NCBI GenBank assembly: GCA_949130495.1
Contig: OX422208.1
Location: 393,412,561 to 393,476,560 of the forward strand
Source: Sambucus nigra
Taxonomy: Eukaryota; Streptophyta; Magnoliopsida; Dipsacales; Adoxaceae
DNA length: 64,000 nt
Reading direction: 5' to 3'
The translations under genes and the position numbers were made by a program. This document shows positions 24,194 through 40,421 of the stretch, in pieces. The notes under the pieces were generated by a model, which was not told the DNA's origin, did not search any database, and saw nothing but the letters and a program-made list of their open reading frames with translations. Numbering within the stretch: the first letter of the stretch is position 1; each line of letters starts with the position of its first letter.

Positions 24194-25432
24194 TTATCCA
24201 ATATGATGTTTTACTTCAGCTTTGGAGGTCGACTGAGATGGTTGTACTCTTTCTATTCCAGCAGGAGGATCATCCAAAGTATAGGGAGAATTAATGAAGT
24301 TAAAACCCCTTAACAGTCTTATGTTGCTGCTACTCGGCACATTGATCAGGTGAGAAGGATGAACAATCTCATGAACATCATATAAACTATAGTCCATTAA
24401 GTATTTAGTGATCAGCCATCGGGGAATAGCATCAACAGGGATTCATGAAGTGTTGAACTTGAAAGGGAGATTATCACAATCTAAAAGACCATGCTCTTTC
24501 TAATACCATAGCTGGATATTACGATAATGCTTCAACTAAGTCAAATAATTAGTCTAACCCCGTTTATATCCTTCACACTGGGACTGAGCAAGGTGATCAT
24601 ATACATGACCTAAATCTTTATTGTAGCTATCCATCCACACCTCTTTGTGTTATTTGTGAAATTAAAAGGTCAACCTTTCAACTTGCTATTAAAGTTTCTT
24701 CAAAACACTATCCTCCACCATCAATTGTGTGGACTAGTCGACAAGGGATTTGTCATTAGCTTCCATCTTTGTACATAAGTCAACAATAGCCCAATTCTTT
24801 ACTTTCAGTTCGGCAGTCGGATCGTCTAAGGTTTTCTTGGTCCTAGCTTCCTTAACAGCTAGTCGGCTTATTTTTTGTTGTCTGAAAGATTGGGAAGATT
24901 TAGATTTCTTCATAGTTTCATGTTCTTCCATCAACCTGGCATTCTCATTCTTAAAAAATGAGGCATCTTCATTAGCACCACTAACAGAAGATTGTTTCAA
25001 AGTTTTTAACTCATTCTGGAGTTTGTTATTATCCTCCTCCAAGAGCTTGGCGATACCTCTACACTCATCAAGTTCACGATTCAATAAGAACTCCTTTTTC
25101 CTGTATGCAGAAGCATATTTTTCCAATTTCTTCTCAAAATCCCAACCTTCACTCAATGCTTTGTATTTGTCTTCATAATCAGCATGCAGTAAAGCTTTGG
25201 CTTCATTATGGTCTTGTTCTAAATCTTTAAACATCTCAGAGTAAACAACAATGTTGTCCATAACCCGATTAAGAAGGAATTTGAGACAAATGTGTGCATC
25301 CTTTGTTTGATCAAAAGCATTTGCGCTAAGCAAGTCTATTAATTCTTCATCTGTCAAATCCAAGTGACCATTTTTAAATAGATTGTTGCAGCATTTGAGT
25401 CGGTCAAAACCAGTGAAAGCAATTTGTTCCAT
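24194..25432 (-). pseudogene. Antisense aORF2 of element B (coiled-coil protein)
   Basis: A single frame of 413 codons from ATG 25432 (MEQIAFTGFDRLKCCNN) to TAG 24194, opposite to gag-pol. The first 232 codons are open to 24734; then several stops, with the last 67 codons open again in the same frame. N-terminal region with DLTDEELIDLLSANAFDQ, long heptad-rich coiled coil, then the C-terminal motif NFINSPYTLDDPPAG shared with element A. The upstream sequence CTTTCTAG-TTCATTGCCAAG-ATG parallels A. Longer open stretches than the adjacent gag-pol of the same element suggest slower decay or later selection, which is inference. Confidence 0.8.
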
Positions 25433-25681
25433 CTTGGCAATGAACTAGAAAGATAAAGCAATAATTGATCAATAATAAAAAAAGATAGAGCAACAACTAA
25501 GAATAAAAAAGTGACAAGCTAATTGAAGAAAACAGTCCTTTCATTGATAAATGGTGATATTACAAAAAGATACATTAGAACAAGACAAGAAGAATACAAA
25601 ATTAAGGTTCAAAACACAATGACTAGAGGCCAAAAAAGTCTACATCCTCATTTTATCCTTATCTACCTCAGGGTTTATCTC

Positions 25682-27608
25682 TTAGTCGGTAGGAGGGGTA
25701 GCTGAGTTGACAGGAGATTTATCTTGCTTGGTTGGAAGATAAATTGAGTCAATGGTCATATAAGATTCCCCCGAACCTGCATCATCAAGGTTGGGAGGGG
25801 ATCCTGGATTGCGCCTCAGAAATAACTCTGAGTCCTCAGCAGTACCAAATTCCCTCAAAGCTGCCGACCAACCTTCCTTAAAGAATTTCTTCTTAGCATA
25901 AGTAGTAGAGATGGATTTATCCCAACAGTTGTTGAAGGAATCATTTCTTGGTCTTATCAATAGAAAGGTCAGCAGACAGTTTGACTACCTTTTCTTCAGC
26001 ATCCTTTGCCTTGCGCTCAGCTTAAGCAGAAGCCAGGTAGCCATAAATAGAACATTATCATCTTTTTGCTGTGATTTTTTAGTAGCCCCAATCTTCTCCT
26101 CCCAGATATTCTGATGTGTCTCGAAAGCATATATGAACTTCTCTAGGGATTTCCTAAGACCCTGAAAGACCTCATCTTCTTCTCCCGAAGAAGAACGTAG
26201 TTGATCGTCCATCTCCAACATTTGGTTGTAATCAACCAAGAACTGCAAGAAAAGAACCATGTCATTAAAAATCAAGGAAGACATGAACAATATTAATTCG
26301 ACCAGCTTCAAAATATGAAAACTTACCAAGGCTACACTTTTAGTAGCCCTGTTCGATAATTTTGATCAGGACATGGAGGTAGAAATAGCTCTATGGTCTA
26401 GGAGGGTACCAGCCTTAACCAACTTCCTAGTCAAGCTATGACTAAAGGCTATAAACGAGCCAACATCAGATGGTACCTTACCAACTAATACCAGTTGATT
26501 GGCATCAATAACCTTCTCAACTTGCTTATCAGCAAGACCTCTTCTTAGTCTCTTGAGAGAGGACTCATCACATTTGGTGGCTGGGGGCTTTTTGCTAGAC
26601 TCAACCTTTTTCTTTTGAGCATTGGTATTAACTAGTTTCTTAGCACCAACAGTTAATTCCTCCTCCAAGATATTGGGAATTTTCTTTTTTTCCCATGCTA
26701 TCAGATAAGGGAAGATCAGACTCAATAGAAGAAGCGCCACCAATAACGGCTTCAACACCAACACCAGCAGACTCAATAGCTGAGGAAGTAGACATTTTAT
26801 CCCTCTCCAAATCTATTATAATTGAAGGCACATCAGTTGTTTCCCGAGCTACAAAAGGGGTGATGGAACTTTTATACTCTAGCAATACAGAAGATGATCG
26901 TGGATGATCTTCTCCAATCCTTTGGTTAAGACCCCATAAGAATTTGAGTTCTTGAAAACTTACTTCACCTAGCTAGGGACACTTCCTCTTATGTTCTTCT
27001 GCAACAAAGCAATAAGCAATAAACAATAATAGTTAGCATACATCAGAAAAGAAATCAGTAAAAATAAAAAAGGGAAATAACTGAAATAATACCCTATCCC
27101 ATTCCCTGAATGAGGGCATCTAGGACCATGATAGGCTACTCCATTCTCAAGTGGAGCATGTTGTCAATTCTTAACTATTAAAGCATGATTCCAATAATCC
27201 TTATTGGAATCACGCAAGTTCAACTCTAAAGCCCCATGGGTTTGTCTGGTTTTCAGATAATAGGTGTTCTCCCCTGCAATAGTCCATTTATAGCACAACA
27301 TAATCTCTAAAATCTCAATATGGGTTCCATAGATTTCATTCAGTCTATTCACATCATTAATGATCCTCCAGGTGTTAGGGGCTACTCTTGCTGGAACAAT
27401 ATCGTAATATTGGCAAAAATGAAGAAGAAAAGGACTTGGTGGAAATATGAAACCACACTCAACTATAAAATAAAGTTGGGATCCAATGACCCTCAACTAA
27501 AGAATATACATCTAAAGAGTCATGGGGTATTTCTAAATCAACCCAAGAGGGGATTTTCTTTTCTACCTTATATTCCTCTAGAAAATCATCGTCAAACATG
27601 TGAACCAT
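25682..27608 (-). pseudogene. Antisense aORF1 of element B (PF04195-like domain plus coiled coil)
   Basis: Starts at ATG 27608 (MVHMFDDDFLEEYKVEKKIP). After a +1 frame change the 110-codon piece 27496..27164 shows the signature of PF04195, putative gypsy-type transposon proteins: FPPSPFLLHFCQYYDIVPARV then APNTWRIINDVNRL. A low-complexity linker and coiled-coil segments follow (26885..26366, 26329..25985), and the C-terminal FKEGWSAALREF module. A clean GT-AG intron of 84 bases (26326..26243; GTAAGT ... TTCTTGCAG) interrupts it; another possible acceptor lies near 27004. Introns in this direction show that the coding strand is opposite to gag-pol. Function unknown. Confidence 0.72.
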
Positions 27609-27792
27609 GGCTCACAAAGAAAGGAAATGAAGAAAAATAGAGAGAAAGAAAGAATTATTACAGAAGATTAAGGATTCAATAAGAACTATGGAAGGAAAAG
27701 ATGAACGATGGTAAACAATCACACAAAAGGTCAGAAATAACACCTATAGTACAAAGATTTGAGGTAAGGTAAAATCTGAAAAAGTCTTCCGC

Positions 27793-27800
27793 ATTTTATA
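27793..27800 (-). promoter_or_regulatory. Candidate TATA box for aORF1-B
   Basis: TATAAAAT on the minus strand, about 185 bases before the aORF1 ATG and inside the element next to the 3' LTR. Comparable TATA boxes stand before both antisense genes of element C. Confidence 0.4.
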
Positions 27801-28068
27801 ACTTGTCTCGAAAGCAGCGAAAGTGATGATTAAATGTACCAACACTTGCCATTCCGACAGCTTCGTGATACAGAAGGGGTAAAATAGCCATTTACCCTTT
27901 GGCGGTTTAATAAAATTCAAATTATTCACAAAAATGCCATCTTCAAACACGACCGGTAAAATTTTACCAGTGTGGGAGATCGGCTACCAACCAGGTAGCA
28001 TAAAAATAGTCCAACCTACTTCCAGAATTGAATGTTCTACACGTTCACGCAAGCATCAAGCATAGAGC

Positions 28069-28080
28069 ATTAGGGGATTT
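28069..28080 (+). promoter_or_regulatory. Weak polypurine tract of element B
   Basis: ATTAGGGGATTTT directly precedes the 3' LTR; only the AGGGGA core is purine, consistent with decay of the plus-strand priming site. Confidence 0.5.
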
Positions 28081-28528
28081 TATTGATACCAAATATTATT
28101 CATCTATGTGGACAAATCAGAAGTGAACACTTATCCTCCTACGTGGCTAAAATTCTAATCAACAGATAGTAGCTCGGCATGCATGCCGACTAACATAAAA
28201 AAAATGCCGACCATCAATTCCAATGAAGAGTCACCATACTAAGGATTTTACCACACCTTGTTCATACAATCAATCGTCACATTCATTATGTACGGGTGTA
28301 AATGATTTGATGTATAAAGGCATTCCATCCCTTCATATTCCAACCCTTAATCTTCAGGTCATTATAAACACATTGTATCATTTTCATCTAGGGTAAGGTA
28401 GAACGGATTCTAGGATATTATTATTGACAAGAGTACCTAACTTTCTGTAACCTCACTTTAAAAACCTAGTATCTCTCGTTTATTTATGTGATTATAAAAT
28501 TGGATTGAGTCCAGTTTTTACATCAATA
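28081..28528 (+). repeat. 3' LTR of element B (448 bp)
   Basis: Starts TATTGATACC (terminal TG changed to TA) and ends ACATCAATA. It aligns with the 5' LTR except for a deletion of about 50 bases near 28453. Roughly 85% identical over the first 260 bases by eye. Confidence 0.93.
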
Positions 28529-29370
28529 TTTGTATTTATAGAAAAAACTTTAAGTTTTTATAAAGTTTTTTTAACTAAAAAGAAGTAATAATATGTATAA
28601 TTTTTATATATAAAATACCTACATATTTTTTGAAAATTTTATTAATAAAAAATATTTTTTAAGTTAATTTTTTTTTCAAAATCTCAACATTGTTTTTAAT
28701 ATAAATAAAAAGAATTGGTTATAAAAACATTTTGAACGCTTTATTTATAGAAAAAAAACTGAGTTTATATCTATAAATGACATACAGTTTTTTAATCGAA
28801 AAACAAGTAAAAATATGTTTAATTTTTTTTTTATACAAAATAGGTATAAATTTTTTGAGATTTTTATTTATAAAAAATAGTTTTTATATAATAAAAATAT
28901 GTAAAACTAATAGGTAAGTTTTATTTATGAAAAAATTAACTTTTTATTATGACTTTAGAATATGATATATACTAATTTTAATAATTATCATTAAATTTAT
29001 TTTGTCTAATGGGTTATATGCTGATTAAGAAGTGATTTGAAAGCCAACATTTATTCTTTGGGCATATACCAAATAGTCCCTCGAACTTTTTTTAATACAC
29101 ATTTAGTCCAAACCTTTTTATTTTGCATCAAAAGGTCATTCACCATGCCAAAAAGACTTTACCATGCCGCTAGCGCGGAGCTTTAAAGATAAGAGAATAA
29201 GGGACTTTTTGATACAAAATAAAAATATAAATTAAATGTGTATTAAAAAAATATTCGGTAGATTTTCTGATATTTGATCCTTTATTCTTCTATTAATTGC
29301 ATAAATGGGAACGGTCGCAATTCAGGCAACAAGACGTTTGTCCTGTGATTGCCAAGATCGGCGAATTATC
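28529..29370. other. AT-rich flank with tandem-like units and a foldback remnant
   Basis: Up to about 28960 the sequence repeats a block containing GGTTATAAAAACATTTT and ATTTATAGAAAAAA that also occurs left of element B (14290-14355). From about 29050 to 29283 there is an imperfect palindrome: CCTTTTTATTTTGCATCAAAAGG on one arm against TTTTTGATACAAAATAAAAA on the other. No gene. Confidence 0.6.
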
Positions 29371-30457
29371 TGTTGGAAAATTTGGACTTGAATTGGGTTT
29401 TAAAAAGCTGTCCAGAATTTTCTGGACAGAATTTTGAGTAACTTTGAGCTCAAATTTAGGTGGGACCCACACTACGAAAATCGTGGGACCATATACGAAC
29501 GCGTTCACCTCCGCAAGGAGATTAACGTAGTATATTCATATGTCCAATTTTAATAAGTTATGAATGATAAATATGTCCCCAAAGTGACTCACAAAGCAAT
29601 GAAAGTTAATGAATTGGGTGTGTTTTAACTCTTGTCCCATATTGGAAGAATAGTGAAAATTTGATGAGTTAATAACACCCCAAGTATGGACTAAGGCTTG
29701 GATGCCTTGGGGTATCCCAACTCTTTGAAGGGGAGATGACCTGAGCTATGCACGGGTTAACTTTCGGTCTAAAGTTCGCGTGCGCGTCCGTCCGGCTCGG
29801 CTCGGTTCGAGCTTGGGCTTATAAAAATCTCCTACATTTTTTGGCCGATTTTATTTAACTTTCTGGGCTTTAATTATTAATTAATTAATAAACTGTTGGC
29901 AGTTATTGTCAACAGTTAATTTCGTTTAACTGATTAACTGTTTTTGACAGTTAATTTCGGTTGACTGTTCCAACAGTCAACACAAAAGCTATAAATTAAA
30001 CATTTCCCCTACAGAATTGACAACTGAAAAAATTAACCTTCCAATAATTCCGAATTTATGCTGCATATTTTCCCCAAAAAATACAAACTTTTCTACTGCT
30101 TCTCCATACATTCCTGCATATCATTCTTTGGTCTGGTTGAGTATAAACACAGAGTTGTGTTCGAAGAAATTAATCATTGTTGTGCTGCTTGATTAATTTG
30201 GAAATCCGTTCTATCTTGGGAGACAATTATTCATTACCTTTGGCACCTTGTGGAGGGAATAAATTTGTCTTAAGGAGACTGTTCTAAACAGCGCTCGAAT
30301 TATTTTTTCTATTATAATATTATTTCTTCAAATACAAGTAAGTATTTAAATTCTGTAATTTCGTTTTATTTCTGTAATTATATTATAATTAATAATCCTG
30401 TACTTTTATATTTATTAAATAGTAGACATAACATTATCTTACGGATCGTTTTCAACA
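29371..30457 (+). repeat. Solo LTR, probably Ty1/copia
   Basis: 1087 bases bounded by TGTTGGAAAA and GTTTTCAACA. Internal order fits plant copia LTRs: a block CCCAAGTATGGACTAAGGC followed by TATAAAAA (29820), then a pyrimidine-rich leader and ATTATTTCTTCAAATACAAG. No primer site follows the right end and no polypurine tract precedes the left end, so it is a solo LTR. I see no matching 5-base duplication (TTATC against AGAGA). Confidence 0.65.
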
Positions 30458-33845
<3,388 letters not shown>

Positions 33846-33847
33846 AC

Positions 33848-34036
33848 AGTACTACTCTTGTGCGGACCAATCCGCATTTTAATGGTGCGGACTGGACATG
33901 TGTCACCTGGTGGTGAGCCGAGAAAAGAGATAGAGAGTGCCTATAATTTAATCGATAATTTCTAAACTCACCGTCAGGTGACACATGTCCAATCCGTACT
34001 GTTAAAATGCAAACTAGTCCGAACAAGAGCAATACT
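33848..34036. mobile_element. 189-bp foldback MITE with 70-bp terminal inverted repeats
   Basis: Left arm 33848..33917 (AGTACTACTCTTGTGCGGAC...) pairs with right arm 33967..34036 with about a dozen mismatches; a 49-base spacer lies between. No coding capacity. Duplications at the ends are not clear because both flanks are AT-rich. Confidence 0.78.
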
Positions 34037-34045
34037 ATATATATA

Positions 34046-34290
34046 TCTATATAATAAGTTACAAAACTTATGTATGTCATAAGATTCAACTATGACATCA
34101 CAAGATGAATTTTTTTTGCCCTTCCTATTTTACCCTTGAAATTTTTTGATTTCCCCCTCTTTTGACACTCTAATTTGTTTCCCCCTTTTCTTCAAAATTC
34201 AAACATAAGGGTATAATAGTATATCCGCATTCTGTCCCTTACACTCAATTTTCTAAACCTATACGTCTCATTTCTTTCCCTCACTTTACT

Positions 34291-34325
<35 letters not shown>

Positions 34326-37300
34326 CTTTACAACGATCAACGAAGGTAATTATTTTTCGATTGTCCGTCTTCTTATCTCTCGCGTGTACTTCTTCTCATT
34401 TCTTTTTTTGTGTGATAGTTACTGTTATTAGGTTATTTGATCGCTAATGGAATTGATTTTATGCTGGATTTAATTTTTTGGTGATATTTGTACTACACAA
34501 GGTGTTACAGATCGGGTAGTGAGAAAGCAGAGTAGTGTCTGAACATTTTTTGAATTTCTGATAGTTAACCCTTAAGCTCGATCAGTTCGTTTCTGCAACT
34601 ATTTTTCAGGTTAGTCTCTTTTAATCGACAGTTTTAGTGTTGTTCAATGTTAATTTCATTTTGTGTGTGTGAATAAATGATTTAATTGTTTGCCTTTTTA
34701 AAACTTTTGAGAATGTTACCTGATTTGGTTATATTGGACTATGTAGATTAGTTCTTTGAATGAAATTAGGTTTTGGAGATCTATTGAGAGGTTTAGGTTT
34801 GGGTTGAACAAAGAGCAGTGATTTCATTTTCATAGATCAAAAAATTTTGAGAGATCAAAATATTTTGCAAGGACATCGTTCAGAATGATGTCGATTTGGT
34901 CCAAAGTGTGTACTTCTTTTAAAGAAAATGAAAAGAAAGGGAAATCACTGTGTGTACTTCGATTTGGGCCAAACTTAATCTCGATCAAAATGTTTTGGGT
35001 GTATAAGTAAATTAATTCATTGTCTATGTTTTGGGTGTATTCTTTAGTGGATTATTTTTTACCAATAGCAGAGGAAAATATTAATAAACATTGTTTTTTC
35101 AGATCGTTGTTTTTCACCGATAGCAGAGCAGTGATTTGTGTATTTTCATTCTTTTACTACTTAGTTGATATTATACTATGAAGAAAATGTTTGGTGCTGA
35201 TGAAGAAAACGTTGTCCGGTATTATTTCTGGATGAGTCCCAGAAATAATGTATTTATTCCTCCTAAAATAATGTTAACAATAACTTCTTATGACTGCAGT
35301 TTTAGCCTATCTTATTGTACAATATCATCTTCTTTGTGGTTGAGATTGACTTTGATAATGTTAGGTTTTATTAAAAAGACATGGGTATTTAAGGTTCAAT
35401 AATTTAAACACATGAATTTGCATTTGAAGATACCCCAATTAATTTAAAATATTGGTTTGGAAAATATATCATTTTTGCTATAGTAATTCGGAATATCAAT
35501 GTATTTGGTTACCCGTGACTTATTGTTATTACCAAGTCATTTGTTATGTTAAAAATGCGCTTAGAACACGTATCTGTTACAAATCATTTCTTATTTGAGG
35601 TATTTGGATCAACTTAAATACCCAAATGTGTATCTAATTAATGTTTCTTACATGTAATTTTATTCCCGTGGTTATACTTTTGTAAAGATTCGATAAATAT
35701 TTGTTTTTTAAACACTGGATAAATGCGATTTGAAATTGTTTTTAGAGTAATAAATGAAGTTTTACAGGGCATAAATGTTGTTTATAGTGCATTTGTTTAA
35801 AGTGACTTTCAGTGTAATTTTGGATGCGTTGTGGACTAAACGTGTGGATGAATTATATGCACGTGTCTTTCAAGTAACACATTGGATTGCCGAAGCCATG
35901 ATATTATTTTGGTAGGATGCACTGATGTGTTATAAGCAACGAGCACACTGATAACTATAACATAGCTTTGTCTTCGGCATGGGCATCCATTAACATTGTT
36001 TTGCGGCAATTTTCTCAATTCAAAATGCATAATTTCAGCGTAAATCCACTTTTAATATTAGTCTTTCTCCTAATCTGTGGCCTCCCTCCCCCGTTCCTCA
36101 TTCTTTCCCTGTCACTAATTAGCCTCCCTACTCCATAATTTCAGATTAACGTTTGTTTATTTCAGGTTAATATTTGTTTATTTTCGATTAATTTTTGTTA
36201 GATTAATGTTCGATTATTTCTTATATTGAGCTTAATGTCTTTTTTATACAAGATCAAGAACAATAATTTCAGAGTTTGATGGGTAACGACTTGGTTGTGG
36301 GGCTTGAGGAGCTTGGAAATATGGTGGTGAAACCGGATCCGAACTTGGAGAATGGGTGGGTTGATTATGGAAAATTCGGTGGAGATGATCATTTGGATTA
36401 TGGGGAACGCAGGTATGGAAATGAGTCCGGGTTTGAGATGAGTTGTGAAATTACAAGAATCGCTAGCTGCCCTCCAGCTGTAGCGGCAGCGATAATAATT
36501 GTAGCTAACAAAAATGAAGGGAGAAAGAGCTTCAAAAAGAGAAAATGTGAATATACCCACAATCTAAAGGTTTGCCCTCTATTTTCAGAATTGTATATAT
36601 AACTAAATTTTGACTTCTTAATTGGAGTTTGACACAGATGTTATCCCTCAATTATGCTAAGTTGTTTCCACATTCAATATGTTCTACCAAGTCACACACG
36701 AAGTAGATTAGAAGATACCCTCAATCTAAAGGTGTTTGTTTTAATTGTTATTTTTACTGTTATTTTAATTGTTGTGTTTGTTTTATCATGCCCAGTTGAT
36801 TCCATCTACGCTTACGTTCGATGCTTTTCAGAAGAAGCATAGTCACATCTGTTGATGCAGGTATCCCTACGTAACCATGTGCAATTTTATTAACATAATA
36901 GCTCTTTACTTTTGCCTACTCTTTATATTAATACTATTATTATGTGCAGGGTATAATAATGGGAAAAAATAGTGTTTATCAAAGTTTTGGTGGTCGCTAA
37001 TGCAACGAAAGAAAGTGTTCATTTATTTTAAAGTCTAATCATTGCAGTCAATGATCCATGACTTTGGGTTTGTAAATAATGCATGATGTTTTGCAAGTTG
37101 TAGCTTTGTTGCTCTCTGTTGTATTTGTAAGAAGTTTCTTGGGGTATGCAATATTTAGCTGCTTCCTAGGTAGTTGAATCAATATTTAGAGTTATAGATC
37201 ATATGGAGTTGTGGTAAGTAGATTTTCTACAAAATTCCACTAGGAATCATGATGTGCAAACTGAATATTCCCAAAACTATCCTTAGTTACGGTATGATAA

Positions 37301-40300
37301 AGACGTTTTAATGACTTCAAATCCTTTTTATTAGAACTATATTCTTAAAATAATTTTTCCATATGTTAAAAATGTCTTTGTAATTACCCCAACAAAACTC
37401 CAAATCGGGACATGTTTTCCCAAACCACTTTATGATATATAGGTGCAAATCTAGAGTTTTTCAATTTTAGGCATTATTGTGCGAAAATTCTAATTATGGT
37501 TATGTTCAATCAACTATTATTGTCAATATGTGTATATAATGGGTATTAACTATAATATCTAACCCAATTGTATTAAATGTTTTTCAGGTTCTACAAAAAA
37601 TAAGAGATAATATGGGTTTTTCCATTTTCATGGGCGTGTCGTAGCCATGGGATATGGATTTTTTTGGGGCGGGAGTTGGAAATTCCATTAATTATATTTA
37701 CTTCTCCCTACCCCCAAACACCCATTCATGTGTCTATCCACATAGACACCACGCCAAAGAGGCAGTCTTTGCTCCCATATTAGTTCTAATGTGTAGCAAT
37801 ATTCCTCTTTTTGCAGTTAACACTACAACTGTAAGGTTCAATACCCGCATAGCACGCTTGATGTTTGACAAAATGAGCAAGGTGAGACTATGAATGAGCA
37901 TTAATCTCTCTCTACCCCTGAATACAATGACATAGAAGTACATCTTAAATGGGACTTAAAGCATAAAAAGGTATTGATGATACTAGACTCAATTACATAC
38001 ATCAAGCAGAACTTGAATTAAGGCCTTTGAAAACTAGCTTGATAGGAAAATAAACATTTATAAGTTTTCATAATGGATCCACTAAGACATAAATATACTA
38101 GAAATCTGGAATCTATTTTTGTTAATCTTAGTAAGAGTGGATGATCTGAACCAACTTAGATTAAGGCTTATATTAAAATTATGCAATATCAGTAATTAAG
38201 CATATCAAGATGAAATCCTGTTGTATACTACTAACTGCTGATATAGCTTCAGATTTTGATAAATATATAAAGGGCAACCTAAAAGCACAATCCGACCTCT
38301 GATAAGAGGTCTGGGGAAGGTTAGATATGCAGTCTGACCTGCACGTACGAAAAATCAGTTCCCAAAACTACCCTGATGCAAACACACAAAGCGCATGTCG
38401 CAATGAAACAACAATACCGTTGGGCCAAGGCCCACCCTCATTTTGTTATAAGTGTGGCTAAACTACACTTCAATAGTGGAAGACATACAATTGGGGAAGT
38501 AGAGAAGATCAAAAGAAGACATACAATTACATACATCAAGCAGAAAAAGGTATTGATGATCTCACCCGCACCCACACATGCACACATACTATTTTCTGTT
38601 CAGGTTGTTAACTCTAATATATTCTGTTGTTTATTTTTCGTGCAGAGCAACCCAATCTCAGAGATCTCTCTTCTTTCAAATCATATACCTTCTCTCCCTC
38701 GACGATTAACAAAGGTAATCGATGTTTTCAAAATGGTTTTTATGAATGTTTTGAAATTCGGATTTCAAAAACTTCGATTTGATGACCTATGTCACTCTTT
38801 CAGCTTGATTTTTCACAGTCATGTATGACTCTCTCACAAGTTCTCCCTTTCTCTCTCTCTCTCTGTTACTTATTTTTTCCATCTACATGTCCATTTTCGG
38901 ATTTTCAAAAAATAGCGTTTTAAATATATATTCTTTTTTGGGTTTTTCATTAGAGAGTTTTAAAGCTAGGTTTTAAAACCATTTGTTTCAAAGTTTATAT
39001 TTTATTTTTTTTTCAAAATTTTGGATTGGAATTTTCTTGAAATTTAAAAATTTAGAGTTAAAGAAGTTTTTTACTACCTAAGGCGCATTTTTTTCATTGT
39101 AGACTCGAATATGCGAATATGGGTGTTCCAGAAAGATTTAATATGTTTCTTGATTTTTGTGATAATAGGGGATTTATAATTTGAAGCTTTGTTCTGGAGG
39201 TGGTACAGATAATATGATCCTCTGGACACTAATTACATCTGTGTTGGTGCACCGATTGGACGAGGGTTGGATATGGCGATATCAGGAGTTTGAGACTATT
39301 CGCTGCACATTCAGGACGAAGGATTGAATCGGGGCTGGAACTGTATAACAGTGATGCAACAACGCTTGAATCCTTCATTGATCAAATGATATCAAGATGG
39401 ATTCTGATTTAAACTGCAACATGTCTCTGTAAGAGAGAATAAACTGTAAGAGAGAAGTTTTTATTTTTCTATAAGTTTTGGGGACAAGCTTTTCACCTCA
39501 CACACAAACACAAACATTCACGCGACTACAAATAGGAACTCAGTGAGTTTAACTTTTGGTTTCATTTTGTCGTTGGTTACTTCTGGAATGGTAGCTGTTT
39601 TAATGGTCATTTAGATCATTTGGGATCATAGATGTGATTGTGCTGTAGGTATAGTCAGGTATTTCATGTTTTGTATTATGTATTTTCCCTTATTATTTGA
39701 TTTTGATTTTTTTGTATTTTTTTATTCTGTATTCCTTATTCTGTATGTTTTTTTATATTTCTGTACCACATGTATTGTTCTAATTAATATTTCATTTTGA
39801 TGTGGAATATGTTTTGTTCTGATTAATGGCTGAATTATCAAGGTATACAAAAATTAATTCTAACAACACTGCTTAAAATAATAGGTGTATGAAGAAATGA
39901 AATATATACTGTATTTGAAATCTATATTGTATTTGGTGTACTACAACACATTTCCAGTTAAAATCTATACTGTATTTGGCTCGCATATTTATGAAATTGA
40001 ACCCAAAGAAACACATTTCCAGTTGAGCCCAAAGCAATACGCATATTTTTGTAAAGTGCTTGCATAAATTCCCCTGTTAACCCCCCATACACAGACGCGT
40101 TTATCGTAAATTTGCTTTCTTTTGATAGTGCTTCGATAGTGTGCCCCAATGTTATTATGCTAAACAACCACTTGCCATTTAAATCTTAATTTTTTTTACC
40201 TAACTTTATCCTTATTTTCTTGATTTTATGCAGCATGCCAAAAGACGAAGAAGATACATTGTATATACAGTATTCCCCAATTATATTCAGCCCAATTATA

Positions 40301-40421
40301 TGCAGTGTGTGCCCCAATTATATGCAATGTATGGGAGTGAATGCTCATATTAGATATTATACAGATGCAGCAGATCGAAGGACCCACAAAATGAGAGCGA
40401 ATGCTCGGATAAAAAACTAGG
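34046..40421 (+). mobile_element. Tentative Helitron-like segment
   Basis: The left side starts TCTATATAATAAGTTACAAAA after an A, close to plant Helitron 5' ends, and runs into the TTTACCCTTGAAATTTTT block usual there. A possible 3' end is GAGCGAATGCTCGGATAAAAAACTAG at 40396..40421 in form (weak 4-bp hairpin, then CTAG), but the next base is G, not T. Between them are intron/exon-like boundaries (for example ACGAAG-GTAATT at 34345 and TTTTTCAG at 34607) that could be captured gene pieces. No Rep/helicase. The extent is uncertain. Confidence 0.28.
36276..36602 (+). pseudogene. Possible captured exon, unknown product
   Basis: An ATG-started frame of about 96 codons (MGNDLVVGLEELGNMVVKPD...) follows an acceptor-like AATAATTTCAG and meets a donor-like AATCTAAAG-GTTTGC at 36569, after which the frame runs 11 codons into intron-like sequence. 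It is acidic and then basic (KSFKKRKCEY). The text around the donor recurs at about 36713 (CCTCAATCTAAAGGTG). I recognise no family; it may be chance. Confidence 0.25.

Larger units (their letters stand above)
14356..28528 (+). mobile_element. Element B: full-length, decayed Tat-lineage retrotransposon with nested CACTA element
   Basis: Two LTRs bound the element: 14356..14874 and 28081..28528. Between them on the plus strand lie a decayed primer site, gag, protease, RT, RNase H, aRNH and integrase (to about 20478). A CACTA element follows (20989..23986), then two minus-strand genes, aORF2 (25432..24194) and aORF1 (27608..25682). All domains match element A by eye. Frameshifts, stops and a deletion of the RT core make it immobile. 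The LTRs differ by about 15% over the first 260 aligned bases, so it is older than A. Confidence 0.93.

Noticed and set aside
27744..27950. 68-codon minus-strand ORF before aORF1-B
   Set aside because: It overlaps the candidate TATA box and leader, with no homologue seen in A or C.
36198..36560. 120-codon minus-strand ORF
   Set aside because: It is opposite the candidate exon at 36276 and has no coding signature; neither is strong, but the plus frame has splice-like borders.
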